DNA of 64,000 bases from Cinnamomum chago (taxonomy: Eukaryota > Streptophyta > Magnoliopsida > Laurales > Lauraceae). Shown here piece by piece: positions 49,905 to 61,624 of the stretch. The notes beneath the pieces are model-generated. The model did not search any database. It saw only the letters and a program-made list of their open reading frames with translations, and was not told where the DNA came from. The translations under genes were made by a program, and so were the position numbers. Numbering within the stretch: position 1 is the stretch's first letter; the number at the start of each line of letters is the position of its first letter. The DNA lies in contig CP142451.1 in assembly GCA_038049695.1 (NCBI GenBank), positions 64,976,001-65,040,000 of the forward strand, given 5' to 3'.

Positions 49905-50576
49905 AATACTTTTGCCGACGAAAAAAAACGTCGGCAAAAGTATTTTATTTATTTTTATTTTTTTAAAAATACTTTTACCGACGTCTTATTTTCGTCGGCA
50001 AAAGTATTTTATTTATTTTTATTTTTTTAAAAATACTTTTACCGACGTCTTATTTTCGTCGGCAAAAGTGCAATTTTTTTTTTAAAATAAAATACTTTTG
50101 CCCACGAAAAAAAACTGTCGGCAAAAGTATTTTATACATTTTAATTTTTTAAAATGATTTTACAGACGTTTTATTTCGTCGGTAAAAGAACAAATTTATT
50201 TTTTTTAAAAATGAAATATTTTTGCAGACGAAAAAAAACGTCGTTAAAGGTATTTTATTTATTTTACTTTTTTTTACAAATACTTTTGCCGACGTTTTTT
50301 TTCGTCGGCAAAAGTAAATTAAAAACAAATTTATTTTTTTTAAAAATATAAAATACTTTTACCGACGAAAAAAACGTTGGTAAAAAATAAAAAAGCGTCG
50401 GTGAAAATGATAATTTTACCGACGAAAAATTAATTCGTCGGTAAGGTATTTTCTTGACATTTTTTTGCCGACGACTGCTCGACGAAGAAAAAAACGTCGG
50501 TAAAACCTTTACCGACGTTTTTTGGACTTTTAGCGACGAAAAAAAAACGTTGCTGAAGGTGTAAACTGTTGTAGTG
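49905..50576. repeat. CACTA right subterminal and terminal repeats
   Basis: About ten ACTTTTGCCGACGAAAA / CGTCGGCAAAAGT units in both orientations, then the terminus TGTTGTAGTG. Here many units read GCCGACG where the left end mostly reads ACCGACG. Confidence 0.92.
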
Positions 50577-53500
50577 TAAATGCATTTTATGCTTGTGGGT
50601 TTTTTACGGCATCTACTCTCTTCCTCTCTCTTTTGGTGTCATTATTTCTCAATTTTACTTGGGTTGTTGAATGTAATGATAAGAAACCTTAAAAGAAGAT
50701 GGTGAGAGAACTTCAACCTTCTATTTTTCGAACTCTTGCCAAGCTATAATCATCCACTTAAGACAGAAATTCATCCAACTAGTCAGTATGGGAGACCAAG
50801 ATAGAATGGGCCGGATTGACTTTCTTTAAAACGAGTAAGATCTTATTTTTCCACTTAGAAGTTCTTAATGTGTAGGATAAATATTAGACTTAGGCCATAA
50901 GTTATTTCCACATAAAAAGTTACTTAGGCCCGTTTGCAGATGTATAGAATAAAATATTATAGATTTAAATACTACAAAAATAAACTACTGTAGAATAAAA
51001 TAACATAAAATTAGAATCTTGCAATATTGTTGTGATGATCTGGCACAATGTCCAATTTTATAATTATCGATTTACCCATAGTTGGATTGAATCTCTCAAA
51101 AAACCTACAAATATGAGATCATTAAACTTACCGTTAAGAACAACACTATTGAACTTTAAGCCTATAAAATCAAGAGCTACGACATTTTGATGGGGCTGAT
51201 TTTTTGTGTGACCCTTGTCTATAAGACCTTTCCATCTATGTTACCTCCGTAGATAGGACAGCATGAAAGCCGGGGCTGAGCCATGATATAGGCCTTGTGG
51301 GGGTGGGGGTATTGCTAAAAATAACATTAAATCTTCATTTATTCATAGGGGTTATTTTGAAAATTGGGGTTGGCAGGGTTACGCCCCTACATACATGAGC
51401 TAGACTGTAAAAGTTCAGTATGTGGTCTGTTTGTAGGTGGAAATCTTCCCCACCACTATATAACTCTACGAGATTTGTTTACCTTAAGGGCCCGTTTCGA
51501 AATTAACTAATACAGTGTAGTTAAGTAAACCGAGGTACCATATGGTAAAAGAAGGTTATTTCTGGGAGCTTTCTGTGCCGTACATCCCTTGACTTCATCG
51601 CGTTTGGAATGCCATGTAATTGGTGCACTACAGCCTAAAAAGGTACCCAGAAGCTTCCTACCCAAGCAGCAGGATGTACGGGAGCGGTTTGGTACAAAAA
51701 GAATGAAACCCACCCGCACATGACAGATCCAAATAAAAAGGAAAATCTAAGTGGGCCATCACTTCTTTCTATATAAAGTTCGGTTGACATGGATAATGAC
51801 AATCTGCAACTATGTGGACCCAAACCCAACTTAGATTAAAAAACCAAAAAGTCATTCTACATAAAAGGGTCCAAACGACGATAACTTCAATTGCATGTAG
51901 TCATCCCTTTTCTCTTTACACTGTAACCCTTGTTGGCGCCAAAGTTTCTTCTCCTTGGAGGGAGAGAGAGGGCACTTCTCCGGCGAGGTGAACAGGATGT
52001 AAGTGGGCGCTACACTGTGACAGTTTTTACCATATCTCTCCGACAGATCGTAAAGGCCCAGAAATTGTAGACGCAGCGATCCAACCTGTCCTACACTCAT
52101 TATCATCGCACGCAGCGTCTACCGACGGCGACGGTTTCCTCTCCAAAGGTACGTTTTATCGCATTCACCTCTTGCTTCGGATTTAATTGGAGACCTATTT
52201 ATGGTAAAAGGATATACCTCTGCTACTATCGTCAAGAAGATTGTGTGAAAAAATGGGGCTACTCTGATCTTTATCAGCCCATATCCAACGATCTTGATGC
52301 CACCGTAGAAAACTTCTGACCAATTTCTGGTATTTGAGTTTTGTTGATACAAGATTCATATTTTGACCTCTTTTTTTTTCCCCTGGCCCTTATAATGATT
52401 TTATTATTTCATATAAAGTTCATTTTATTTCATATTAAATTATTCTGAATCTTTATTGGGATTGTGGTATGAAAATGAAATGCCATTGAAATGGTTCATC
52501 ACGAAGAACTATAACTCCAGAACTGAATTTGTACATTTTTTTTTGTAAGTTCATTTCATGTGTATTTCGGTTTTTATAGTCTTCCTCGTTAGATGGATTG
52601 TTTGTATTTAAAAAACTTGCAACCAGGGTTTTTCAACCTTTGGGTGTCATGATAAATGGATTCTTCTCCAAGGGTAGTGCAATCCGAAATGGGATTCTGT
52701 TCTTGCATGTTACCATCATTGTACAATATGTTGAGCTTGTTTGGGTACGAAAAGAGCAATAGGATCTTTCCTGTTATTTGCCATATCCAAGTATCTTTAC
52801 TTCTCACCATCTGATTCACAGTTTGAGTATAAATGTGAAAATGAATAATGTCTAAGATTTCTTAATCGTATTCTTTTTATCGAATGGTCAATCTTATAGT
52901 TTTACCAACTCCCACAAGCGGATCAAAATACTAGGAGTTACTGTATATCGGGAGGTGTCTACTATAATTGTCTTGGATCTACTGTGGAGTTCCAATCATT
53001 CAAATCAAAATTCCTCTAAGTCCCATAGTGGGCAAACAGCTCAACAGAAGCATCTGCATTGCATCCTCTAAAAGATAGGCCATAATGCCAGACAAACTTC
53101 AAGTGATTGTCTAACTCAACAGCCTGGAATAGAAACCATGAATGGAAAACACACGGTACACCTGCACTGGAAACAGAACCAATTTAGCTGCCAAATAATA
53201 TTCTCTAAACTGACAAATCCATGTAATACATATCTCAGGAAGCAAGAATCTCTCTCTTGCCTCATGACAGATTGGTTTTTTCTTCTCACTTTTCTTAAAA
53301 CAGCTGGAAGCATCCACCCACTAATCCCACATTAACATATCTAACTATGTCCCTATGTAGGTTTTAATATAACAAATAAATGTGTTACAGGTAAACTAAC
53401 AGAACAATAAATAAATAGGGGCAGTAAATCAGTGCGATTTCCATGTAACACCAACAGAGCAAACTTGCCCTTCAGACATACACTGTAGGAAGTTAGTCTC

Positions 53501-53580
53501 AACCATGGATAAACAGAGCAACAACACCCACAACACCCATCAAACCTTGTCAAACACAATGATGGTGGGTGGATACACAA
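50577..53580. other. Unassigned DNA right of the CACTA element
   Basis: No convincing gene. Two GGCCCGTTT-type starts (about 50,927 and 51,489), each next to TTA/TAA, look like ends of small Harbinger- or hAT-type elements, but no matching second ends were found. A C/G-richer stretch near 51,940-52,150 ends at a possible GT donor (AAAGGTACG, 52,146) and could be a 5' UTR exon. Confidence 0.4.
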
Positions 53581-53584
53581 GTAT

Positions 53585-54190
53585 TGTTGTTGTTTTACCG
53601 GCCATGACCCCAGTCCCTTCCCCTTGAAAAAATCCATTTGGGTTCATTGCTGCTGCTCTAGGCAGCCCCTGCACCCTCGAGATATTCCCCATATCTCCCA
53701 CTGTAATATACCTCAACTGAGCCATCTGAGGAGCCATATGATGACTCATTTGAAGACCCATGTGACCACCAACCATTGGATGCATCATAGCGATTTGGGG
53801 CTCGTTCCCAGGGCCAGCCAAATCGATGTCGTGAAAGCCAAATCCCATGTTCATGGTGTGACCCCACATCATGGGAATTGGGTGCACCACCCACACCACC
53901 TTGAATGCCTGAATATAGTGGTGACCATTGTTGACTTCACCATTGGCATTGGGGGCATTCTTGTTGTTACCATCACCAAATCCACAAGCTGTTTTGAGAT
54001 TTTTTTGGTCCAGGTGTTTTTCGCCCAACTCATGTGTTGATGACCCCCCCTACTGTTTTTGTTGATCTCCACCATTGTTTCCACACCCTTCTCTCTACTA
54101 TTGCCATTCTTACCATCATTGTTCATTCCCACACCCTTGTTATGTAAATGCACATCAGCAGCTACTATTCTTGGCATTCCCACCAACAAT
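53585..54190 (-). pseudogene. HIPP (heavy-metal-associated isoprenylated protein) pseudogene
   Basis: Minus-strand fragments match the glycine-, asparagine- and methionine-rich linker of the HIPP32/33/34 group. They are KNLKTACGFGDGNNKNAPNA, then GGAPNSHDVGSHHEHG in a second frame, then AAAMNPNGFFQGEGTGVMAG near the left end. At least three frame changes are needed to follow the family, so it is not coding. The N-terminal HMA metal-binding domain (MxCxxC) and the C-terminal CaaX box were not seen. HIPPs bind metals or partners at membranes; this copy should do neither. It may be host debris or a fragment carried by a transposon. Confidence 0.8.
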
Positions 54191-54834
54191 ATTACCTACT
54201 AGTCTAAAATTGATTGGAGATTGAAGACAGATGACCTATATTTGCAGATCAGTCTGCAAACCAGCTGCTTCCCATATCCAGGTTATTTCATTGTCAGAAT
54301 TGCAGGTTATGAAAGAATGGAAAGATGTTATAGCTACTTTCTGTGGTAATATGGTAGAAAGCTGCTGAAACGTAAAACAAGGAGAGCACCACAGTTCAGT
54401 TTTGCTATGCAAGACTGTGACCTTAGCCTATATTTATGAGTATGGAGTACTTAATAGAAAATGGAGTGTAGGATTTTCTTTAATTGCTGTAAATGGCAGT
54501 GCGACATTATTATTTTGTGAGATTTACATGACACGCTCTTGTGAATCCCTATCTCTCTATCACTAGATGACACGTGACTGATGAACATCTCTTTATATGG
54601 CTAAATTCAGAACTATGAACAAGTATTTTGATGTCATGTGATTTAGAATTCAATTTTATTCGTTCTTCACATTGTTATCAGGGATACTTTCGCTCTATAA
54701 TATTTTCATTCATTTGCAAAACAAGTTGAGCAGGTGTATTATCTAATACTATTCTTTGTAATGATGGTCCAGGTCTTCGGATATAATACAGAAAGACTGG
54801 CAAAGTGAGGTGCAATATAATATTGCGATCAGAT
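54191..54834. other. Upstream region of the PMD-C48 gene
   Basis: No coding features. A/T-rich, and probably holds the promoter of the gene starting at 54,835. I found no terminal inverted repeat here. Confidence 0.4.
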
Positions 54835-57800
54835 ATGGACCCATTTACAGCTCTGGGATCAAATGACACCTTGTTATATGACGAGGCAAACCATATTTCC
54901 TCAAAGTTGCTGCAAGGGGAGGTATTGTACCACACTAACTTTGCATACATGATTGAGACATTCAATTTTTAATTGATACATGGTTGGAAATTAACAATCC
55001 CCAATTCGGTCTACATGCAGGACATAGAGCAGGTACGTCTAATCACATTGGAGCCAAAGGGTGATTGTGGCAGATAACACCAAAGGTCAACGAGTATGTG
55101 CGGCGGACGGGACTACAACATCTCGCCAAACTAAAAAAAGGAAAGATAGACATGGCGTTGATCAATGCCCTAATAGAACGTTGGAGGCCGGAAACCAACA
55201 CTTTTCATTTGGGTGGAGGTGAGATGACAATTACGCTAGAGGACATGTCATATCTATATGGATTACCAGTAGATGGCAAAGCCGTGACCAGCCCTGTTTG
55301 GTCAACACGATCAAAACTTGAGGAAACAGTACTAAATTTGCTCGGAGTAAAGGTTGATACGTTTGCGTATTTGAGGGGTGGGCAATTGAGTTTGCCTTGG
55401 ATACAAAAGAAATTCAGCAATATGCCATCAAGACCCACTGCTATAGAGGAGATCAGATATGCAAGGGCGTACTTGTTTTGTTTGGTAGCGTCGCAGCTAT
55501 CGACAAATAACGCCGGGGCACGTGGGCACGGTTATTTGTTGGAAATTTTCGCAGACTTTGAACGATATGCGTGGGCTCCTGCGTGCCTAGCCTGTGTTTA
55601 CCGTAGCTTGACTCGGGCTACGCAAATAAAGGACCGTCTATGTACCATCACTGGGCCCCTTCATCTGCTGCAGGTAATGGAATTAATTTATAACATCAAT
55701 ATGAATTTAAATGGTATGGCTCATTCATGACCTTCTGATTCAACATCCCTACATATACAGATATGGGCTTACTCTCGTACAGCGATCGGACGCCCTATCA
55801 GGGTAGAGTTGGCTAGAGTCCGTGTTGATTTTCCTCTGTTCAAGATGTGGCAAACTGCCTTGTCCACACACAAATGCTCCAGTACAATCCAAGAGACGCG
55901 GAATCTACTTGACAAGGCTGATGGACAGGAAGATGTAATGAACTTTCAACCAGATACTATTTGTTTGAAATAACAAATTATATTCTTCAATGGAAAATTG
56001 CACTAACATCTGGAATTTATCTTATCATGCAGTTTGAGTGGCAGCCTTACCGGCATTGGATCCTGCAGCTCAATTTGCTCGTTGACTCTCGGGACCAGCA
56101 GTTATTCCGCTGTACAACCCCATTGGTCTACTATTGGATTGTTGAGCGGCACAATGTTGATAGGGTATACAAGCAGTTCGGACTGAGACAACCTGTGCCA
56201 CCTCCATTCCATCGATGGGAGAGAATCAATGAGCGGGCATCCAAAGACACAGTCGACTATGGAGAGAAGTTCAAGAAATTTGTGGATGCATGGGAGGCCA
56301 GAGGAGACGTTGCCATGATCACAGGAGCTGACGATGGAGAGCAATGTCACGACGAGTATTATCTCATTTGGTATCGTCAGGCGAGCGGTAGGTCTTGCGC
56401 CACAGATGAAGCTATACCACGAGCAAGAGTTGAAAATGCACTTGCCAAGGTAATTAGTTACTGCATAGTTATATTTCGCTGGGCAATTTTTGATATAATG
56501 ACTGTTTCTATTTCATTTCATGATTTAGGTCGATCTCTTCCTACAATTTGGAGTAGGATCCATCGCTCTCCTGAATCGGGAACAATCTGTCGACTTGTAC
56601 GAGCAGTCCATGAGGGTCGGGCGTAAAATGCAAGAATTCAGAGAGGCGGTCAAGTCTTTCAAGGCCCTAGAGGAATTCAACCTAGCTTCTTTCATTAACG
56701 ATGTTGACAACAGTGGAACTTCTACCGTACGTGTCATCTCTATGAACGACTGCACTAAACAACGATTCAGATTTTGTTCTGGATTGTCTGCACTGATCAT
56801 ATTGTTTCGAATGTCGCAGGGCAACAGCAGCAGTGATTGGTCCGTGGAGGAGGTTTTAAAAATTACATTCCCCACTAAGCAAAGGAAGGAAGAACCTTCA
56901 GATCGCACGGTCAGGCATCGTACTCCAGCAATCAGTACTACAACTTCGTCATCTTCCAAGGTCAGCAAGGGCAAACGCAAATTGGGAGAGGAACGCGACA
57001 CCGACGCACACATAGGAACGTCCAAATTGGAAGCGTCTGTTGAGCCGTTGGTAAGCCCCTATCCCCCTTCGTCGATGAAGGGGGCAGAACAGCCAAATCG
57101 GGAGTACCAACTGTCTAAGAATGAGAGCTCGTTGTTGGAGAAGTTTTGGAAGGAATACCAAAACGCGTATGATCATTCAACCTTCACATTTCCTTTTTAT
57201 TTTTTTCCTTATATTTCACTGGATTCTAATAATACTCACAATCGAATTTGAGTGTGACTGATCTGTCCAGCCCCGACGGGATCCTTGAGTCGTGCAGCTA
57301 CATCAGCGCACAAGATCTATATTTGGTCCTACGGAGGCACTGGATCAGCACGACGGTACGTACGCATATTTAGCGATATTTATATAGACATTTGATAGTT
57401 GCATTAACCTATTATATTCATTTTATCTGTCTTAACAAATTACAGATTATGGACTACTGGCTCTCAATAAATAGTGGGTGTCTGCACGGAGTTCATCTAT
57501 TCCCAAGCACCCTTGCGGTAAATTTTTTGTACTTTTCCATCTTGATTAACACCACACAAGCTTGTAGGCCTGTGACTTGAGGGATTCTGTACGATTGATT
57601 TTTATATGGCAGATCATGCGGGATCGTGGATGGAGTAATGCATGCTCCGTTGCATTCAACTTCTGTCACTCTTAGTCACTTTTAGAGTTTGATGCCTTGC
57701 TCTTTCCCGTTTGGCATCAATCTCACTTCTACCTACTAGTGGCATACCCAAGATTGAAGCGATGGGACTATTACAATACAATGGGATGGAGGAAGCGCCA

Positions 57801-58241
57801 CTGGGTACAAGCACAGGCATTTGTAAGTATCCTGAAAACACGTTGCCTATGTTTGTAACCCCTTGTACATTTTTACCTCTTACAATTTGCAACTCCATCG
57901 CAGAAAGAGTATGTCTGCACTGAATTCGCATTAAGAGGATGGACGGGTACAAATTGGGAACTACATAATGTTGCTAGTTGCCCACAGCAAGGCAACAGGT
58001 ATTAATTTCATATAGAATCCACAGTGTTACTTAGTATCTGCGTACGTACACTTACTGCGATCGTGTTTAATGATTTCTTATAAACAGTGACGACTGTGGG
58101 GTGTTCGTCATGGCCATTGCTGATCACCTGGCAAGGCGTCGTGATCTCCGATTTACACAAGCAGACATGTGGTATTTTCGCCAGAAAATAGTCATTGACA
58201 TATATCATCGCCAGTTGGATAGGGCCGCTGCCCCACGATAA
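54835..58241 (+). pseudogene. Plant mobile domain fused to Ulp1/C48 protease, 11 exons, nearly intact
   Basis: Exons 54,835-54,921, 55,021-55,673, 55,761-55,934, 56,033-56,449, 56,529-56,726, 56,820-57,166, 57,253-57,355, 57,446-57,517, 57,613-57,822, 57,904-57,998 and 58,088-58,241 all have GT-AG borders and matching phases. Exons 2-5 encode the plant mobile domain (RWRPETNTFHLGGGEMTITL, then YLYGLPVDGK), kin to MAIN/MAIL proteins and also carried by transposons. Exon 6 is a charged linker. Exons 7-11 are a C48 cysteine protease with His in SHFYLL, Asp in RWDYYN, and Gln and Cys in PQQGNSDDCGVFV. Two lesions exist: near 55,069 seven bases seem lost from a GGCAGAT repeat, and TAG at 57,673-57,675 lies in exon 9. 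Summed exons plus seven give 839 codons. It is a recent pseudogene, or the lesions are allelic or assembly errors. Confidence 0.85.
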
Positions 58242-59216
58242 AGGACCGAATAGGGTTGACCGTCTAGGCTATTAAACTCACTATTGGCTTGAAGTTGACA
58301 CTGCCAAAGACAAACGGAGAATCAAAATGCAACCTATTCACAACAAGTGAATAATCATCCAGAGGAGGTCAGGGGGGCGGTCTGTGAACAAGGAAACGCC
58401 AATTCGGCTGTTACACAATTGGATCTACTTTTATTTTTACCGTCACCTATCAAAAGATGATGTAGAAGTTGACAACTTAACTGCTGATGTTAGCGCAATT
58501 AACAGTATCGAACAACTATTCGTTGCAGTTTGTCCAAATTAAAAAGGATTGGGCCATGTCTATATGAAATCAAATGCCAGTATCCAATTTTGGGTGGTGT
58601 TTCATCTTTGGTTGCTCATAGATTATACTTGGAATTTTGCACAGGATGACTTGCTATGTGAATTTAACCAACATCCGTCACTATTGTTTAGATTGAAAAC
58701 AAAAGCATCTACATTCAGTACTCAACTATTAATTAAAAAGGGGCATACATTTGGGACATACATATGGAAGCAATGTCTTAAGTTGGAAACGCACAGGTTT
58801 CCTATGATGAGTGAGGAATTAGTATCCGATTAACCCGCACTACCTTGACATCGAAGTTAAATCCATCTTGTAGGCAACATCCTGACTAATAAGTTATTCC
58901 ACCTTATACGTTAAAGCTGTCATCCAATACCCGAAAATTATATTCTATAGTATCGTAAAACACACATATGGTGCCGTAAGATTGTCTCCAATCCCACTCA
59001 TTTATCAGCTAACTAGCAACGGACGTTTGTATGAGTGAAAATATCATATTAAACATGAGAACTGTCGAACAATTAGAACAGCAAAAAATATTGTATTGCC
59101 AGCAACGTACGATGACGTGCGATGAATTTTCGCTACAGCATTGTCGGTAGAAATAGAGTATTAGAACCTAAAACAAAGGACATGAATGTCCGACATCCAA
59201 CGTTTGCTACATCTGA
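58242..59216. other. Intergenic region between convergent PMD-C48 and GRF genes
   Basis: No gene. This is the shared 3' region of two convergent genes. A plus-strand frame at 58,549-58,833 shows no domain and is probably chance. Confidence 0.5.
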
Positions 59217-59701
59217 TCACAAATTAAATAGCCTAGCCAATCCTACACATAAAATGATGGAAATGAACAGGCACACATAAAACATTTTCTGCAAGTACAA
59301 TTCCCAATCATGTAATTTCTTGTGAGTTTCTCGCTTCAGCTCATCGATCTGATTTGATATATTATGCAGCTCACCGCGAATGTCTCCTTTGTGAGAAGAC
59401 ATTGAATTTGCATCGGAACTTTGGTCTGCTACCTTGTCTTTCCACATGAAGGCGTTGCAACCATTTCCATCCTGCAAAAAAAATTGTGAATGAACAACAG
59501 ATGGGATTAGACGCCGGTTAATGCAATGGATCATGCGAATTGTCTGGGTCTGAATATATTAGAACTTACAATCCATCCTGGACAACCCCAAAACTTTCTA
59601 TTTGGGTTAGTTTTTGTATGGGAGGTGAATAGCTTCATATCGCCATTCCCGCATCTACACTTGGGTGCAATTTCAGCAGTGGAGGAGATGGAACGTGACA
59701 T
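59217..59701 (-). CDS. Small GRF zinc-finger protein with C-terminal membrane span
   Basis: Two exons (59,570-59,701 and 59,217-59,471) are joined by a clean GTAAGT...TTGCAG intron in phase 0 and give 128 residues. Residues of about 14-56 form a GRF zinc finger: CRCGNG, then SHTKTNPNRKFWGCPGW, then GCNAFMWKD. A polar heptad-like stretch (GELHNISNQIDELKRETHKKL) follows. A hydrophobic segment (MFYVCLFISIILCVGLARLF) ends the protein. GRF fingers bind nucleic acid in larger enzymes, and small plant GRF proteins with a tail anchor are common but uncharacterised. The start at 59,701 was preferred over 59,731 because MSRS directly precedes the finger. It lies 0.7 kb downstream of the Myb-like gene and is intact. 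Confidence 0.82.
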
Positions 59702-60401
59702 GTTACAGAGATTGATGTATATAGAAATCAATTATCACAGAAAGAGGTAAATGCACTTTGTACTGTCAATTAGTCTGTGGCGTGAACCATATGCTTGCTG
59801 CCCGTACAGTTATCCAAGTCGAACCAATGCAAATGTTTAAACTGTCAGTTCAAAACCAGCTGTCTCTAGTTTATTGATTCTGTGAATGCAGTAAGACAGA
59901 AAGGATAAAAAAACATTATCACCCTAGGATGGAAGTTTTTTATTTTTGTTTTAGACTAATAAGTTAGAAGGCATACTGGAGAGAGGGACTGTTGTGAACT
60001 CTGCCTGTTTGCAGCAAACCAGCTCTGGTAGTTTTAACTACTGAGATGATGGCATCGGCTTCTCCAGATATCCTGCAAATATACAATTACAGTACAAACT
60101 ATGTAGACATATTATACTGCAAAAGAGAAACAAAGAACGTTTTGCTGGACACACATAAATTGATTCATCAGCCTTAACTGCCCTGTCAAACGAAAGGTGT
60201 TTCAATGTAAACGACAGCCTTATAAATATAACATAGATGTTCTTGCAGTTTCCCCTCATGTGAGAGAGGAATAGTTGGATAATTCAAAGTTTAACCACAT
60301 GTCAATATTAATAACAGACAGTTCATGCAGATTATGGACGCAAACTGCAATATAACCAACACACACAATAACAGCCACATAGCCCATCTCCAGGAGACTG
60401 A
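59702..60401 (-). other. Region between GRF and Myb-like genes with exon-like pieces
   Basis: Mostly non-coding. On the minus strand, a 30-base piece near 60,153-60,182 (AVKADESIY, after a GACAG acceptor) could splice to a piece near 59,970-60,074. That piece follows TTTGCAG, reads ISGEADAIISVVKTTRAGLL, and ends in a stop after SLQYAF. The phases fit. I do not recognise the product. It may be a captured gene fragment or an extra 3' exon pair. Confidence 0.25.
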
Positions 60402-61390
60402 TCAGAGACCGGTCTCCTTGTGCATCCGGTCCAAACGACGAAAGATCCATGCTGATTTATCCTTAGAATGGAGGAAGGCAGTCGAACTGTCGGCACTATT
60501 GTTCAGCCACTCGTGTGCAATGTCTAGATCGGCCGGAGACAGTTCTGGGATCTTATCCAATTCTGCCCCAACAATTTCTGACAGTCGTTCCGAAGGCTCT
60601 AGCATCTTTTTTGCAACCTCTTCAATCGCGGCACTAATTTTCCCAGATGCCTGTTGGAACCCTGTCATGAAATCCGCTAAAGAGGTACCCCTTTTTACTC
60701 TCTTCCTTGATCCGGATGAACCCTCGCCACCTTTGTTGCCCATAATCATCTCCTCGATACAGTCGTCTACCCCAATTTCAGCATTACCAGAAATCGCTTG
60801 GGTGTTGGTACGTGAAACAGAGTCGTTGGTATGGCCTGCATTTTGGGATGATCGAGCAAACTGGCCATTGGCGACGTCGCGGCCAAATATGAGAGAGAGC
60901 CTGTCGTAATCAATTGTCTTAGACCGCCATGACTGCGCATCAGGGTGTCCCTGCAATGTCATAGTATGTTTTTTAGTAAGATGTCATACACAATAAAACA
61001 CTGGAATTGCAAATACACACAATACGGTGGAAACCTCGAACATCATACCACTATCCAATCCCGCCAGACCTCGTCACTGGCGATGACGCGCTTCGTTGCA
61101 TTGTCAAACCCGAACCCAGATGCATTCAGCAGCTCTGTACAAATGTTGTATTGCTTCTTCAGGTACTTGCATCTATTCCGGATTGTCCCTTCAGTAAACT
61201 TCTTCCCTGCTGTGCTCGCAGCCGTCATTGCGTTTGCAACAGACAGGTAGGCCTCATCCTTGAATCCACGGTCTCCCTTCCTCCCCATTGTTACCTGTTC
61301 CGGCATTAGTTCCAATAATAGTTCGTCGAGCTCTGCGTTGAAGACATTGTATTTGCGCGAAGGCTTCGGTGGAACTACAAGAATCAACAT
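60402..61390 (-). CDS. Myb/SANT-like DNA-binding protein (Harbinger accessory protein)
   Basis: Two exons (61,049-61,390 and 60,402-60,950) are joined in phase 0 across the donor TG|GTATGA and acceptor TTGCAG|GGAC, giving 296 residues. The first 150 residues carry a Myb/SANT-like domain of the plant type. ELDELLLELMPEQVTMG and TIRNRCKYLKKQYNICTELL are followed by DEVWRDWIV in exon 1 and GHPDAQSWRSK in exon 2, then IFGRDVANG. The middle has a basic patch (SGSRKRVKRG) that could be a nuclear signal. The C-terminus is helical and acidic. In PIF/Harbinger elements such a protein works with the transposase in terminal-repeat binding and nuclear import. The start is uncertain: TTGTAG at 61,375-61,380 could be an acceptor instead. 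No lesions seen. Confidence 0.85.
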
Positions 61391-61624
61391 TATTATTGTA
61401 ATACGTAATTACTTAAACACAATGGCATGGACATTAACTGTAAAAACGTGCATTACAAGCATTCATAAGCAGCAACGTCCTGAAGGTTACAACACATTGC
61501 AAATTGACTCAATGGACAGACTTCGCAATATTAAGACTGATACAGAACAACCGTTTAGTACATGCAACTAAACAAAATCTGTGCATTTTATATTTCGATA
61601 ACTGTACTATGGCATGTGACAGAT
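61391..61624. other. Spacer between transposase and Myb-like genes
   Basis: 234 bases between two genes read in the same direction. It may contain the Myb-like promoter. No protein motif seen. Confidence 0.4.

Larger units (their letters stand above)
26772..50576. mobile_element. CACTA DNA transposon with captured gene pieces and nested retroelements
   Basis: The left end reads CACTACAACAATATGCACTT and the right end, on the minus strand, CACTACAACAGTTTACACCT. Both are flanked by TAA (26,769-26,771 and 50,577-50,579), the 3-base duplication expected of the CACTA superfamily. Arrays of CGTCGGTAAAA-type subterminal repeats fill about 0.65 kb at each end. Removing Gypsy-2 and its duplicated target leaves about 6.3 kb. 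I see no transposase, so it should be non-autonomous. It holds fragments of a SEN54-like gene and a CRK gene, which makes it a gene-capturing (Pack-type) CACTA. Confidence 0.92.

Noticed and set aside
50927-51500. GGCCCGTTT-type starts next to TTA/TAA as left end of the Harbinger element or of MITEs
   Set aside because: No matching inverted end was found in the window, so the boundary cannot be supported.
55033-55073. A 41-base intron to explain the frame change at the start of the PMD exon
   Set aside because: Too short for a plant intron, and the skipped bases encode a plausible conserved stretch (VRLITLEPKGDCG). A seven-base loss at a GGCAGAT repeat explains it better.
58549-58833. 94-codon plus-strand frame after the PMD-C48 gene
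   Set aside because: No domain, lies beyond the stop codon, and there is no splice signal linking it to the gene.
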